Source: Paracoccaceae bacterium (GTDB taxonomy: Bacteria; Pseudomonadota; Alphaproteobacteria; Rhodobacterales; Rhodobacteraceae). Taken from it: a stretch of DNA of 7,515 bases. Location: assembly GCA_003565055.1 (NCBI GenBank), contig PXDM01000288.1, forward strand, positions 1 to 7,515, given 5' to 3'. The position numbers and the translations under genes are program-made. This document shows positions 6,802 through 7,515 of the stretch, one piece after another (the stretch's first letter is position 1; every line of letters starts with the position of its first letter). Below the pieces are notes generated by a model. It ran no database searches. It had not been told where the DNA came from and worked only from the letters and a program-made list of their open reading frames with translations.

Positions 6802-7515
6802 ATGCATAAACTCTGGGTTCTGGTCGCGGTGCAGGCAACTGTCGCGGCTGCGTCACTGGTCGTCGAAATCGTCGCAGGTCGCATGCTCGCGCCCTATGTG
6901 GGCATGTCGCTCTATACCTGGACCTCGGTGATCGCTGTGGTGCTGGCGGGGTTCTCGGCGGGCCATTGGGTCGGCGGGCGGCTCGCGGAATGGCCCGCGG
7001 ATCGTGCCTTGCGGGCCAATGGCTGGGCGATGATCGCGGCGGCGGTAACCACCGGGGGCGCAGTGTTCTTGCTGCGCAGTGTGGCAGGGCCGGTGATCAC
7101 AGTGCTCGAAGACCCGGTGGCGGCGATTGTTGCGCTGACCATGCTGGTCTTCTTTCTGCCCTCGTTCTTCGCAGGCATCCCCGCGCCGATCCTGTCGCAG
7201 ATCGCCGTGCAGCGCAATCCGGCGCAATCGGGCCGGGCACTCGGGTCGATGTTTGCCGCCGGGGCCTGGGGCGCGATCATCGGCACACTGGCGGCGGGGT
7301 TCGTGTTCATCTCATGGCTGGGATCTGTGGGCACGCTGACTTTCGTGACAGTAATCTATATCGCGATGGCCCTCTACAGTTTCGTCGCGGCGCAAGGCGC
7401 GCGGGCCTGGGTCGTGCAGGGGGCCGTGGCTTCGCTCATCCCGCTCATGTTGGCGGGGGCGGCGCTCTGGCGGCCTGATCCCTGCACGCGCGAGAGCGAT
7501 TATTTCTGCATCCGC
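6802..7515 (+). CDS. Fused MFS/spermidine synthase-type membrane protein, 3' partial
   Basis: The frame is open to the right edge, giving 238 residues of the N-terminal membrane part. The hallmark near the start is VEIVAGRMLAPYVGMSLYTW (21-40), followed by a helix ending GHWVGGRLAE, as in the membrane domain of fused MFS/spermidine synthases. About six to seven hydrophobic segments follow, separated by short Gly/Arg loops. The last visible residues, ESDYFCIR (231-238) after Cys228, match the stretch where these proteins pass into the spermidine synthase-like SAM/aminopropyl-transfer fold, so the catalytic domain should lie just past the window. Its substrate cannot be judged here; many such fusions are annotated from the fold alone and are not proven polyamine enzymes. 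The start at 6802 has GGGAG (6792-6796) 5 bases upstream. An in-frame ATG at 6790 has its purine-rich site only 2 bases away and is less likely. Confidence 0.85.
   Translation, partial: MHKLWVLVAVQATVAAASLVVEIVAGRMLAPYVGMSLYTWTSVIAVVLAGFSAGHWVGGRLAEWPADRALRANGWAMIAAAVTTGGAVFLLRSVAGPVITVLEDPVAAIVALTMLVFFLPSFFAGIPAPILSQIAVQRNPAQSGRALGSMFAAGAWGAIIGTLAAGFVFISWLGSVGTLTFVTVIYIAMALYSFVAAQGARAWVVQGAVASLIPLMLAGAALWRPDPCTRESDYFCIR

Noticed and set aside
6966..7478. Plus-strand open frame of 170 codons near the right edge
   Set aside because: The frame starting at 6802 has the MFS/spermidine synthase hallmark and stays open to the edge. This one is a Gly/Arg-rich shadow of it.

Overview
The window is high-GC DNA whose gene content and protein style best fit an alphaproteobacterium, probably of the Rhodobacterales (Roseobacter/Rhodobacter) type. 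This placement is by eye. It rests on codon use strongly biased to G/C at third positions, compact operons, a stand-alone MnmD, and a fused MFS/spermidine synthase of a kind common in that group. No tRNA, rRNA, CRISPR array, insertion sequence or phage gene was recognised. All but about 200 bases of the window is coding.

Layout: (1) Positions 1-4065 (+) hold most of a very large protein that is open at the left edge. It has a beta-rich N-terminal part, about 500 residues of helical sequence without recognisable motifs, and two successive glycosyltransferase domains. The first is GT31/galactosyltransferase-like with a DDD motif. The second is GT2-like (Glyco_tranf_2_4 type) with a DADE motif. 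(2) A 68-base convergent gap (4066-4133) contains nested inverted repeats and may be a bidirectional terminator. (3) Positions 4134-5162 (-) encode a DAO-family FAD oxidoreductase. (4) A 58-base divergent gap separates it from mnmD (5221-5874, +), the methyltransferase for U34 of tRNA. The pair looks like a split form of the bifunctional enterobacterial MnmC. (5) A ten-TM EamA/DMT transporter (5871-6740, +) overlaps the mnmD stop by 4 bases and so shares its operon. (6) After 61 bases, a fused MFS/spermidine synthase-type membrane protein begins at 6802 and runs off the right edge just where its synthase domain should start.

The two tRNA genes plausibly act in consecutive steps of mnm5(s2)U34 synthesis: the oxidoreductase would remove the carboxymethyl group from cmnm5U, and MnmD would methylate the resulting nm5U. 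The transporter is probably co-transcribed with mnmD, but nothing in the sequence links its function to tRNA modification. The glycosyltransferase is an unrelated convergent unit, likely for a surface or secreted glycan. I see no clearly new defence or mobile system. The most unusual object is the two-catalytic-domain glycosyltransferase with its large undefined N-terminal region.
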